Below, piece after piece: positions 55,171 to 64,000 of a stretch of 64,000 nucleotides of DNA. The stretch's first letter is position 1. Every line of letters begins with the position of its first letter. A program made the translations under genes and the position numbers. The notes beneath the pieces are model-generated. The model ran no database searches, had not been told where the DNA came from, and saw only the letters and a list, made by a program, of their open reading frames with translations. The stretch lies in assembly GCA_021186555.1 (NCBI GenBank), contig JAJKFL010000011.1, positions 31,297,611 through 31,361,610 of the forward strand, given 5' to 3'. Source of the stretch: Reticulitermes speratus. Lineage: Eukaryota; Arthropoda; Insecta; Blattodea; Rhinotermitidae.

Positions 55171-55428
55171 GTTTCATAACCAACTAAATGCACATTCTCT
55201 TGGCACTATCTTTATATAGTTACTAAATACCCCTACACATGTTTCAGTCCATTTACAGACCATCATCAGGGGGTTACAAACTACTGTTATTACACATCCA
55301 TATGTTCAGTTCATTGTCATATACAGTCAGATCACCTTAGTCTTTTAACACATAAAACATATGTAGGGGTATTTAGTAACTATATAAAAATAGTGTCAAG
55401 AGAATGTGCATTTAGTTGGTTATGAAAC
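55171..55428 (-). repeat. 258-bp element with about 75-bp terminal inverted repeats and a hammerhead-like core
   Basis: The arms are gtttcataaccaactaaatg onward at 55171-55245 and the complement at about 55348-55428, with few mismatches. One arm runs straight into the hammerhead-like motif at 55230-55273. Similar 15-bp sequences (ccggatgtcattcatt at 55124, ccgatgtcattcatt at 55430) lie outside and may be a target duplication. Its arrangement recalls the inverted terminal repeats of Penelope-like elements. Confidence 0.85.
55230..55273 (-). ncRNA. Hammerhead-ribozyme-like motif with intact core, best candidate
   Basis: On the minus strand stem I is CCCC/GGGG (55273-55270 and 55233-55230). The core CUGAUGA is at 55269-55263, then one extra U. 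Stem II is GGUC/GACU around an 8-nt loop. GAAAC is at 55245-55241, then a two-pair stem III with loop AUGU (A15.1-U16.1, C15.2-G16.2). The predicted cut is after GUA at 55234. All conserved core bases of a type-I hammerhead are present. The extra base before stem II and the G-U first pair are departures from the canonical form. Confidence 0.55.
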
Positions 55429-55449
55429 ACCGATGTCATTCATTCATTC

Positions 55450-55655
55450 ATTCCGTAGTCTGTCTTAAGACACGTCCGTAGCCTCTTCCAAAGCGAGTTC
55501 TCCACGGGGTGCGATCTAGTGCTTCCTCTTTCAATTTCCAGTATCTTCTCTTTTCCTTAAGGTCATCCAGTAGCTGCTTACGTCTTCTCCCTCGTCTTCC
55601 CGTCATTTCTATTCCTCCTTCTAACTTTCCTTCAATCACGTGTTGTATTCCAGTT
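55450..55655 (-). pseudogene. LINE family 2 C-terminal relic, open frame
   Basis: The minus strand reads HVIEGKLEGGIEMTGRRGRR, RKQLLDDLKEKRRYWKLKEE and GRGYGRVLRQTTE, then stop. It is the least damaged family-2 tail in the window. It holds only the C-terminal end and no catalytic motif. Confidence 0.85.
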
Positions 55656-56927
55656 AAAAACACATTTGGCTGAAGTGCAGTCGTGTTTTGTGCGTGTGAG
55701 ATAATGCAGTTATTTTATGTAGCGTGCTGTGTGTTTAGAGCTGTGCACAAATTTGACTTCAAGCTTGTTACAAACCAAACACCTAACAAATGGCAACACG
55801 GTCGTGCAAACATACAGGATCATGTTTTTTGACATAATCTGTATTTTTTCCCTCGATCGTCGTTACGAGTGTTAAGGGACTCTACCCACGCTGTGCAGGT
55901 CAAATGCATTCTCTTGAGTAACAGACAGTACGTTCTCTGTGAGTGAATAACACACATATACAATCAGATACCGTTTCCTATTGTACGACTTCTTGTGACA
56001 AGCAGGGCTCATCAAGTAACCCATACAATCCAACATGAAGAAAATCACATCATCCCCTTCACATCTAGAAAGACCACTTTACGTCCCGGTGCAGGACTTT
56101 TGCCAAAAGGAGTTCTATCACTTCAATTCAAAGCTGTATTCAAAGCTCCCATATCGACCAAACAGATCCTTGTAGTAACACTAAAACACCCATTCTATCT
56201 AAATTCTCCCCCTACTCACCCACCCCTCTCTCACAGCTTGTCACAGCTCATAGTCACCGTCTCGCACGTACAACCAACCCCTTTTCCACCCTCTATCACA
56301 ACCCCTTATTCTGCATGCATTCTCCTCTTACTCTTCTTTCCAAAAACCTAGCATCCCTTCTTCCCAACATCTCTTCTCAAACTGCCATCTAGAGTTTTCG
56401 GCGCCTGGTAGAAAAATTGTTAAATTTATGGGCGCCTGGTGCAGTAGGAGGAGGCTCAGTCAGTGGTTGGATTATCTTCTGCCGCCCCAGCGGTTATGCG
56501 TCCCTGGAGAGGCCTTCACCATTACCACAAAGAAATCTGCCATCCCTTCCACAGGACCTCTTCACTCTGATAACGTATCTGCACCCCCCACCCCCCCATA
56601 TACTCTGTAGTCAATGTTCAAAAGTGCATCACAGACAGCACTCCGCAGTTGTTCTAAATCAAATTTCTTTACTGTGTATCACCAATAATCCGCAACATCT
56701 ATACATATCTTGACGGCTCCTGTTTCTCAGACGTCTGATATGCACCAGCATGCGGTCACTCCTGGTATTAGTCCTACTGAACTGTACTTCATTGTTACAC
56801 AATTACAGCACAAGTCAAAACAAAACACTCATATAATACAGGGTGGTGCAAATTTCACTTGACACTACAGACAACAAAGTGTTAAACATCCAGTGTAAGT
56901 AAATTCTGATCCAACGCACGAGCAGTT
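55656..56927. other. Unassigned, with a transposon-like end at 56840
   Basis: 'atacagggtggtgcaaattt' near 56838 is a TACAGGGTG-type DNA-transposon end. Proline-rich frames at 55995-56351 and 56417-56713 reflect C-rich sequence and show no domain. Confidence 0.4.
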
Positions 56928-57170
56928 TTAACCTTCTGAAGCCCAGCGGTTGCTGTATGTAGCCTATCACCAGTTTTAACATTTAAAAATTCTACATTCT
57001 GCCTACAAAGTATTTATACATTTTGTATGTATCTCAGAAAAAAAACATCGAATTTTTGCCTACTCAACATTCAAAGATTGGTTTTTATAACCGACGTGGC
57101 AAGTGTTTACTGCGCGGTACGGACTGGGTATTTAAATACAATATATTATGTTTCGTCCTTAAAGGGTTAA
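56928..57170 (+). mobile_element. Single-unit TTAA (piggyBac-like) MITE, 243 bp
   Basis: TTAA at 56928-56931 begins 'ttaaccttctgaagcccagc'. TTAA at 57167-57170 ends 'ccttaaagggttaa'. Between them is exactly one version of the 114-bp unit ('cagaaaaaaaacatcg', 'agattggtttttataac', 'gtgtttactgcgcggtacgg'). The ends TTAACC...GGGTTAA with a TTAA target are the piggyBac pattern. No transposase is encoded. This is the unexpanded form of the four satellite arrays. Confidence 0.88.
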
Positions 57171-57774
57171 AGCAAACTGAATGTGTCCCCAGTTTTTAAC
57201 ACCTTGCAAAAATTATAACGATATTTCTTCGAATATTTCGCGGCATGGTGTAAAAAAAAAAACACCTACCGGCAGAACTTCGCCCCCTGCAGTCTGAAAA
57301 ATGCTACTCAGTAAGCGAGTTTTCTTCACGAGCGCGGACTCAGCCGGCAATGTCGGACGCTCTTCCCGGCAATTCATTCAGGTACACAACGCGTTTAGTT
57401 CGCGTTCTCTAGAGAAAACACACTGTATACAACCGGAGGCATAACTGCCGAAAGGGCAGAGGGGTCAGGAGTTCCGGGTGCAAATGATATGACACGGTCA
57501 CACCGTGATACTGCGTCACTGCCGTTTCGGAGAAGCAGGTTGCGTCTATATTCACGGCAGTCCAGGAAGAGGCAGCACGTTGCTCCGAAAGGTCCGTGAC
57601 GATTTAATAATCTGTATCGGTGTCACATGCCAAAGACACAAATTTCCATCAGCAATGCTGTGAGAACTTCAAATCTTGCACGACAAGAGGGGACTTGGAA
57701 AATTCAGGAAATGACTTTGAGCAGAAGTCATCAGCGAACATCCTTAAATGAAAAAGGATTCGGAACTGTGAATG
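57171..57774. other. Unassigned, with a foldback-family relic near 57490-57560
   Basis: 'acacggtcacaccgtgat' and, on the minus strand, CUUCUCC-GAAAC-GGC are traces of the hammerhead-like family. No gene is supported. Confidence 0.4.
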
Positions 57775-58335
57775 CGACAGGAACAATTCGTCTGGTTGCT
57801 GTTAATTCGGTTTTCGACAGGAACAATTCGCCTGGTTGCTGTTAACTCGGTTTTCGACAGGAATAATTCGCCTGGTTGCTGTTAACTCGGTTTTCGACAG
57901 GAACAATTCGCCTGGTTGCCGTTAATTCGGTTTTCGACAGGAACAATTGGCCTGGTTGCTGTTAACTCGGTTTTCGACAGGAATAATTCGCCTGGTTGCT
58001 GTTAATTCGGTTTGCGACAGGAACAATTCGCCAGGTTGCTGTTAATTCGGTTTTCGACAGGAACAATTGGACTGGTTGCTGTTAACTCGGTTTTCGACAG
58101 GAATAATTCGCCTGGTTGCTGTTAACTCGGTTTTCGACAGGAACAATTCGCCTGGTTGCCGTTAATTCGGTTTTCGACAGGAACAATTGGCCTGGTTGCT
58201 GTTAACTCGGTTTTCGACAGGAATAATTCGCCTGGTTGCTGTTAATTCGGTTTGCGACAGGAACAATTCGCCTGATTGCTGTTGATTCGGTTTGCGACAG
58301 GAACAATTTGCCTGGTTGCTATTAACTGGGTTACA
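57775..58335. repeat. 40-bp minisatellite with 240-bp higher-order repeat, 14 copies
   Basis: The unit is 'gaacaattcgcctggttgct' plus 'gttaattcggttttcgacag', with an exact 40-bp period from 57781. The four units 57861-58020 and the four units 58101-58260 carry the same variants in the same order, giving a 240-bp (six-unit) higher-order period. Confidence 0.97.
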
Positions 58336-58575
58336 AATGTAACATGTAATAAAGGTACAATAAATGTATCTGCTTGGATGTACAAGTTTGAGGACTTAGA
58401 ACTTTCCCTGGGGAACAAATATGGCTAGTCCGGAACATGTGAAACGTATCTCTTACTGATATTGAGAAAAATAAACTGGGAACTGAGAAGTCAGGTGATA
58501 AGAATATCAGGAACTAGGGAAAATTATAGTAACATTGAAATTGTAATGAAAGGTGAAGTAGCCTGGAAGCGGTCC
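58336..58575. other. Unassigned gap
   Basis: No supported feature. Confidence 0.4.
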
Positions 58576-59300
58576 GATGTCACATTTAAGACACAACTTC
58601 ACTGCGAAACTCCACACACACTCGATGTCACATTTAAGACACAACTTCACTGCGGAACTCCACACACACTCGATGTCACATTTAAGACACAACTTCACTG
58701 CGGAACTCCACACACACTCGGAATGACACATTTATGCGGACCACCCCAATTTAAACAACTTCACTGCGGAACTCCACACACACTCGATGTCACATTTAAG
58801 ACACAACTTCACTGCGGAACTCCACACACACTCGATGTCACATTTAAGACACAACTTCACTGCGGAACTCCACACACACTCGATGTCACATTTAAGACAC
58901 AACTTCACTGCGGAACTCCACACACACTCGATGTCACATTTAAGACACAACTTCACTGCGGAACTCCACACACTCTCGATGTCACATTTAAGACACAACT
59001 TCACTGCGGAACTCCACACACACTCGATGTCACATTTAAGACACAACTTCACTGCGGAACTCCACACACACTCGATGTCACATTTAAGACACAACTTCAC
59101 TGCGGAACTCCACACACACTCGATGTCACATTTAAGACACAACTTCACTGCGGAACTCCCAACCCCCGATTCACATAAGACACAACTTCACTGCGGGAAT
59201 CCACCCTCTCGATGTCAATTTAAGACACAACTTCACTGCGGAACTCCACACGCACTCGATGTCACATTTAAGACACAACTCCACACACACTCGATGTATC
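58576..59300. repeat. 48-bp minisatellite, about 15 copies
   Basis: The unit is 'gatgtcacatttaagacaca', 'acttcactgcggaactccac' and 'acacactc', with a 48-bp period and one disrupted unit at 58720-58756. Because 48 is a multiple of three, frames of 238, 177 and 138 codons open on both strands with a 16-residue period. That is a by-product of the repeat and not evidence of a gene. Confidence 0.97.
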
Positions 59301-59596
59301 AACCTCTCAGATGCAGGTGACTAAACACTTCCGCCCTGGTCCCTTTACTTCCTGGCGAAGTCACCGATACCCACAGAAATGCGGTATAATAACCACAGAC
59401 CTGCTGTTTCTGTCACTAGTATTGAAGACAAATTATGCTGTAAAGCTCTGCTCGGTTTAATTACAAATTTTCATGCTCTTCGCCTTCATGGTGCCACGCA
59501 CGACATAACTCGCTTACAAGCGATGGCTCCTCTGGTGGTGTGTGACATACGTGGAAGAAACAACTCCCGCCATCTCTTACCAGTTGAAGTCAACTA

Positions 59597-59770
59597 AGTC
59601 GAACCCGGTTATAACGATATCGGTTTATACGACACCTCGCCTACAGAGTCACATTTTCTGTGGTACCAATTAATTTGTCACTGTCAAACATAACCGTAAC
59701 ATTACACTCCTCGGTTATAACGACACAAAATATTCAGTCCCTTCCATTACGTTATAAACGAGTTAGACTG
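59597..59770 (+). mobile_element. Pogo/Tigger-like MITE (family P), complete, 174 bp
   Basis: The ends are agtcgaacccggttataacg and 'ttataaacgagttagact', each flanked by TA. The interior matches the copy at 50885 ('gtggtaccaattaatt', 'ttacactcctcggttataac'). Non-coding. Confidence 0.83.
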
Positions 59771-60272
59771 TATTTGTGTCAAGTTACCATGGAATAACAA
59801 TGTCTCTCGTAAGTAACACTAACATAGGAAGGGTCAAGATGATATAAAGTCGTGGTGAATTCACTTCCAAACTGAGATGGTGACTTTGCAACAAAACTAA
59901 TTTGACTTTTGTTCGTAACAAAGAACAGACGTTCAAAAATGGCACGCGTTGTATAATGGCGAGAACGATAGACAGGCCATCTGCAGGCAGGACACCGTAC
60001 TAATTTGCCGGGTCATTACATATATCCCGCTCATTGGGTGTGACTGACGAAGAGAGTTTTCTTTTGCAATGCTGGAAGTAGCATCAGAAGCAAAAGTTAC
60101 GGCACAGTCACGTGACACAAATTCCCCGACACACGATAATGTTCAGAAGGGAGTTTTCTTGAGGTCCAGTGCAAAGGATGAAAGTGAAACAACAAAAAAC
60201 AGTAAAACGAGCACACAGGGCCACGTTATAACGCTCACGAGACACACATTACTTTATCTGACAAATATATTT
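59771..60272. other. Unassigned stretch
   Basis: No supported feature. Confidence 0.4.
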
Positions 60273-60790
60273 TTTTAGGTGCGCTCGCAAAATCGCGAAA
60301 AAGCGACTAATAGCTTCGTCACGCCTTAATTTTCATTACATTTCATATTGTAAGATTTTTCGAAAATCTGTTAAGAAAATTCAAGTTTCATTAAAATCTG
60401 ACAATAACAACGGCTACTTTACATGAAGACCAATGTATATTTATGATAATATCTCGCTCAATTCTTCTTAGAATGAGAAATTTCTTCAGACAAAAGTTGT
60501 AGAGAAAGTCAAAACACACATTTTATGATAACAAATTTTTTCCGAAAATCATGCCGTTTATGGGATAATGTTGAAAAATACGGTACAGCCAGACAGGCCA
60601 CAGATGACAATATAATACGGCGCATGCGCTTTGCATTCTGGGTAACTAAGGCTACAGACACACACTCAGAATATGTAATACTTATTGCTTTTGCAAAGCA
60701 ACAATGGTTACGCGAACGCGCCTCAATGTTACGTATAACGTACACTGTCAGTCTTGTTGATATCCGAGCGCTTATCGTATTAACGTAGCC
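60273..60790 (-). repeat. Dispersed repeat, copy 2 (paired with 2433-2975)
   Basis: It matches copy 1 over its length, including 'aaaaagcgactaatagcttc', 'ttcaagtttcattaaaatct' and 'ggttacgcgaacgcgcc'. The minus strand has a 94-codon frame with [20 protein letters not shown]. This copy lacks a segment present near 2480-2520 of copy 1. Confidence 0.75.
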
Positions 60791-61288
60791 CAATCATCGT
60801 ACCGTCCACATACTCGGCTGTAAGAGACAAACGATATTTGTCAGATAAAATAAGGGTCCTATATTCAGTAAGTTGGTTCAAGTAGTAACATTTCTCACTT
60901 GTATCTGAGATATATCCGGTTCGAATCTTGGCCGGTGCATGGAGAATATCCTGATGTTTCCTGTGTTTCGCTCAGTACCCCCAGGCAAAGGCCGGAGGGG
61001 TACCTTAATCTTCAAAAGTTACAACCCGCTCCTCAGTAACACGTACGTACAATACCTACAGTCACTTTCAAGCTGTCACAACTGTATTATAGGTCTATGT
61101 ATCAAAAACACACAATTTATGCGCAGTTCTGCTTCTTCAATCTCTTGACAACTTCGAGTTTATTCTCAGTACTTCGACCAATATTAAAAATACGTAAAGC
61201 TCCACCTCTACCCCCATACGCCTTTATGATAAGGTGCTTAGCCTTAAGGTATCTTTACATTTCACTTCGTGTCCAACCCCACGACGTA
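60791..61288. other. Unassigned stretch
   Basis: No supported feature. Confidence 0.4.
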
Positions 61289-61520
61289 ACGGTAAAGGTA
61301 AATTTCTCCCTAGAACGGGCCACGAAAGCACTAGATGAGGGTGGGTGGTTAACTCCACGCCCCGGCCGATTTTACCCCCGGGAAAGAGACCCGGTACCCA
61401 TTGTATAGGAGGCTCCCCACAGCCAGTCCGGATGCTGTCAATTAAAGACAGGACCTCTTGCCCTTACCAGGAATCGAACGAGCGTTTCTCAGTCGGCCAG
61501 CCCGTCGCCTAGCATTACCC
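61289..61520 (-). mobile_element. SINE family A with internal deletion
   Basis: The tail ggtaaaggtaaat, 'ctagaacgggccacgaaagc', 'ctccacgccccggccgattt' and 'gacccggtacccattgtata' are present. A block after the tail is deleted and the head is worn. Confidence 0.82.
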
Positions 61521-62008
61521 TTCCTGTCAGTTCTCTTCTGTAGATGCCTTCTGAGTACCGAAATCCAACAAACGGGGTTTGAAACTATTTCACAGCCGAG
61601 CGCTCTCTGTGAGACGCGCCTGGAAGCATGACGATACCGCTGTGGTAACTCGCTCCGCGCAAGTAACAAGTAAAAATCATTCAGCATCCCGACCAACCCC
61701 TTGTAATACTGTAATTCTTTCTGACGAGCTGCAAAAGTATGTACTTTCACTCAGGGTCTGAACAGTATCATCTCCCCCTTGGTTTGAGACATTGTTAAAT
61801 GGGGGGTTAGAAGAGAAGATGGAGGTGGTGGGGGGCACGAGACGAGGGGGCGGATTAATGAGACCCCCGAGACTACAGTAGCCTCTGCACTGCCATCTAG
61901 CTGTTATTTTACGAGAATTCAAAGAGCATGGACATTCCTATAAAATGGCACAAGTGACTAATTCATTCTTGGGTTATTAAATTACTCTTCCAAAAACGTC
62001 TTTTTGGA
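61521..62008. other. Unassigned stretch
   Basis: No supported feature. A G-rich patch lies near 61800-61850. Confidence 0.4.
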
Positions 62009-62112
62009 TGTGACGCCGTCTAGTCTGGTATAAATTTATCAGTGCTTTAGAGGAATCTACTGCCTCCATCTTCAGGAAAGGCAGAGGCAGGAGTCTTCTC
62101 CTACACGCCGTT
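62009..62112 (-). repeat. Foldback-family copy with degraded hammerhead-like core
   Basis: The ends are gtgacgccgtctagtctggt and 'ctacacgccgttac'. The minus strand holds CUGAAGA-U-GGAGG and CCUCU, but GAAAC has become AAAGC, so the core is broken. Confidence 0.6.
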
Positions 62113-63352
62113 ACATTTCTTCTACACTCCCCAATGTCACACCCCAGACCACAGTACCGTTCAGTCACTATCCTTAGACCTCAGATCTCGCGAACTGTAT
62201 CAACTGAACACGTTATTTTATAATGGCGTCACGTGAAAGACAAAGCCAGGGCAAAACTGTGCCAGGATTTAACTACGCAAGAAGTTACGACGTATTGGGG
62301 GGAGTGGAGATACATATCCACGTAGCCTCAGCACTACAGAGATGTAAACGAGGTGCTTCAGGCTTCGGCTTATTTAACCGTGGGGAGCCTCTGAGAAACG
62401 TAGGTAAACACTCGACAGACTACACCGCTGTCACTATCTAGAAGGACGTAATCCTGACACCTGCTGCAGTGACAACTTCAATGTCACTGGAATCATTCAT
62501 CTATGCATTTAAGGAATCATGACAACGTCCATACGTCACATTACTGGACAGCAGATTCAATCACACAGCCTCCAGGTAACAAAGCAGACGCACCAGCCAC
62601 GAGCCATCAAGATGGATTCGATTTAATTTCCTATGGGACATCGAAAACAGTGATATCTGGGCTGACAGTAACTAAACTGGCAACAGTGATCACACTTAGG
62701 TCCAGTGGAAACCGAGTATACAATACGCATTAGAGGGGGAAGCGGAGGAAAGAATCCCTTCCAGAACGTCCCTCCACATAGATACTCCCCCCCCGAACGG
62801 CCTACGAAAAAGGATCGGCGAAATGAGAATGGATAGTTGGGATTCCAGAACCACGTAGATGGCAGCACCGGCATACTCGGGGGAGATGCAAGGATGCCAC
62901 TTCTGGACTCGGAAAATACCTCAGGGGATGCCAGAGAGAGAAAAAAGAAAAAAAATGTAAAAAAAAAAAAAGAGTCCATAGTACATTCTAGTAGGTCTTT
63001 CTGTTCCTGGAATAGACTCCATGAATACAGTGTGTTCACTAAGTAACAGCTCATGAACGTGTACCCCAACCTCGACACCCCCCCCCCAAAAAAAATGACA
63101 AACGATGCCACATTACATTCCTTCAGTTAGGTTCTCAAAACCCGGAACTCAACCCGGGACTCGATATGTTTTCGAGCTGGTAGGACTGGAAACTCCATAT
63201 TCACGCATTACATTCTTTTCCCTATCAATTTCTTTATCAACCTATGTTCTTCCTTTCCCATTCCTCGCGTTACTTCTCGTTTCCACCACTCCTTTACGGA
63301 ATATCGGGGAGGACGACGAAAAGCTACACATAAACACTAATGACTTCTAGCA
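62113..63352. other. Unassigned, with a hammerhead-like trace at 62375-62440
   Basis: At 62397 'gagaaacgtaggtaaac' followed by 'gactacaccgctgtcac' repeats the family order, with UUUAACC/GGUAAAC-type pairing. (A)n and C-tract low complexity lies at 62787, 62940-62975 and 63077. The minus-strand frame of 162 codons (62623-63111) is Phe-rich low complexity. Confidence 0.4.
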
Positions 63353-63398
63353 TGTGACGCCGTGTAACTTGGCATCTACCAAACTACACGGCGTCACA
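63353..63398. repeat. 46-bp palindrome of foldback-family ends
   Basis: tgtgacgccgtgtaacttgg and 'ccaaactacacggcgtcaca' face each other across only six bases (catcta). This is a solo inverted pair of the family ends with the interior removed. Confidence 0.92.
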
Positions 63399-63627
63399 TA
63401 ACATAAGACGGCTATCTTCATAGTCATCGCCATGATAACCCAAAATTTCATAAATATCCATACACCGTATAATGTTAAGCCTACCGGTACGGTATGAGTA
63501 CGCCAGTCCCTCGGTCATCCGGACTGTTTGGGCGGGAGGTGGTCCGGATTAACAGGCAATCCGGACCATCGAGGGGAAACTCCATGGTGTTGCTAACGTA
63601 CAAAAAATCATCACTTAATGCTAAAGT
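63399..63627. other. Possible pogo-like fragment
   Basis: At 63509-63572 'cagtccctcggtcatccgga' and 'caatccggaccatcgaggg' form inverted ends in the style of pogo/Tigger elements, only 64 bp apart. The assignment is tentative. Confidence 0.35.
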
Positions 63628-63638
63628 AAAACTCCTTA

Positions 63639-63892
63639 GGCCGTGCCATGGCTCAGGCGATTAGTCGTCAGCCTCTCACCGCGGAGGCCCAGATTCGATC
63701 CCGGGTCAGTCCATGTGGGATTTGTGGTGGACAAAGTGTTTCCGTTTTCCCCTGTCAATTTCATTCCACCCGTTCTCCATTACAAGAAAAACGAAAAAAA
63801 AAACTAATCATCTTCATCACAGGGTTGCACAATAAGTCTTAAGGCTGCGGTGCGTCCTTAGCATCTGCTGCGGGGCCCTTCACCACAAAAAA
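63639..63892 (+). mobile_element. SINE family C, full length with 11-bp target duplication
   Basis: The head is 'ggccgtgccatggctcaggc', then 'gattcgatcccggg'. The body lacks a short internal piece after 'gtggtggacaaagtg'. The 3' end 'tgctgcggggcccttcacca' is followed by poly(A). The duplication aaaactcctta is at 63628-63638 and 63893-63903. Confidence 0.93.
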
Positions 63893-63929
63893 AAAACTCC
63901 TTAAAGCGGAAATACAGTACCTAACAGTA

Positions 63930-63965
63930 TATAATAATAATAATAATAATAATATAGTACTATAA
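63930..63965. repeat. (ATA)n microsatellite
   Basis: A run of aat/taa trinucleotides near the right edge of the window. Confidence 0.95.
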
Positions 63966-64000
63966 TAATTCCAAATTTCAATGGGAAAGTCTGGGCTTAG

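Noticed and set aside
58462-59320. Reading frames of 238, 177 and 138 codons on both strands
   Set aside because: All are translations of the same 48-bp minisatellite, and overlapping frames open equally on both strands.
62623-63111. 162-codon minus-strand frame
   Set aside because: The Phe-rich part comes from an A-rich low-complexity tract, and no domain is seen in the rest.

Overview
This window is repeat-rich nuclear DNA from an animal, most likely an arthropod. Nothing in it looks prokaryotic: there are no long conserved genes, no operons and no ribosome-binding sites. There are five families of tRNA-headed SINEs, several with target-site duplications, decayed LINE reverse-transcriptase tails of the type common in insects, a mariner-like transposase relic and many minisatellites. 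From memory of the SINE and LINE types I favour a cockroach or termite (Blattodea), but that is an inference. I find no convincing host protein-coding exon on either strand. Every longer open reading frame is explained by a tandem repeat, a SINE or a transposon fragment.

The main organising element is a small TTAA-flanked, piggyBac-like non-autonomous transposon. It occurs as a 243-bp single-unit copy (56928-57170) and a decayed solo copy (2244-2435). It also occurs as four 'inflated' copies in which a 114-bp internal segment is amplified 3 to 17 times: 1-390, 10791-12758, 27802-29862 and 52116-53147. The inflated copies keep TTAA-type termini where these lie inside the window. Array 2 also contains a 691-bp repeat of a whole array plus terminus.

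The second theme is a dispersed foldback family with the end motif CACGGCGTCAC. Many copies contain a hammerhead-ribozyme-like core (CUGANGA, stem II, GAAAC, GUH) with almost no stem III. This is the form described for Penelope-like retroelements. The best copies are at 55230-55273 (minus), 27408-27453 (plus) and 41221-41259 (plus). Decayed copies occur near 1.8, 14.3, 14.7, 15.0, 25.8, 30, 33.6, 41.4, 42.2, 44.6, 46.1, 50.2, 52.3, 54.0, 54.3, 57.5, 62.0 and 62.4 kb.

I name the SINE families A to E for use here. A and B have different tRNA-like heads but end in the same (TTTACC)n-type tail. C ends in poly(A). D and one branch of E share a 3' tail. Perfect or near-perfect duplications flank copies at 1286, 9482, 16248, 17354, 26858, 41851 and 63639. 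One family-A head has been amplified into a 37/44-bp minisatellite (24751-25071). One family-B head is triplicated (38147-38221).

Other tandem arrays have periods of 25, 60, about 14, 43, 36, 28 (three unrelated arrays), 6, 22, 26, 40 and 48 bp. Together with the 114-bp arrays they make up roughly a fifth of the window. The remaining sequence is mostly unrecognised intergenic or intronic DNA with low-complexity tracts. All similarities were read by eye; no alignment or database search was run.
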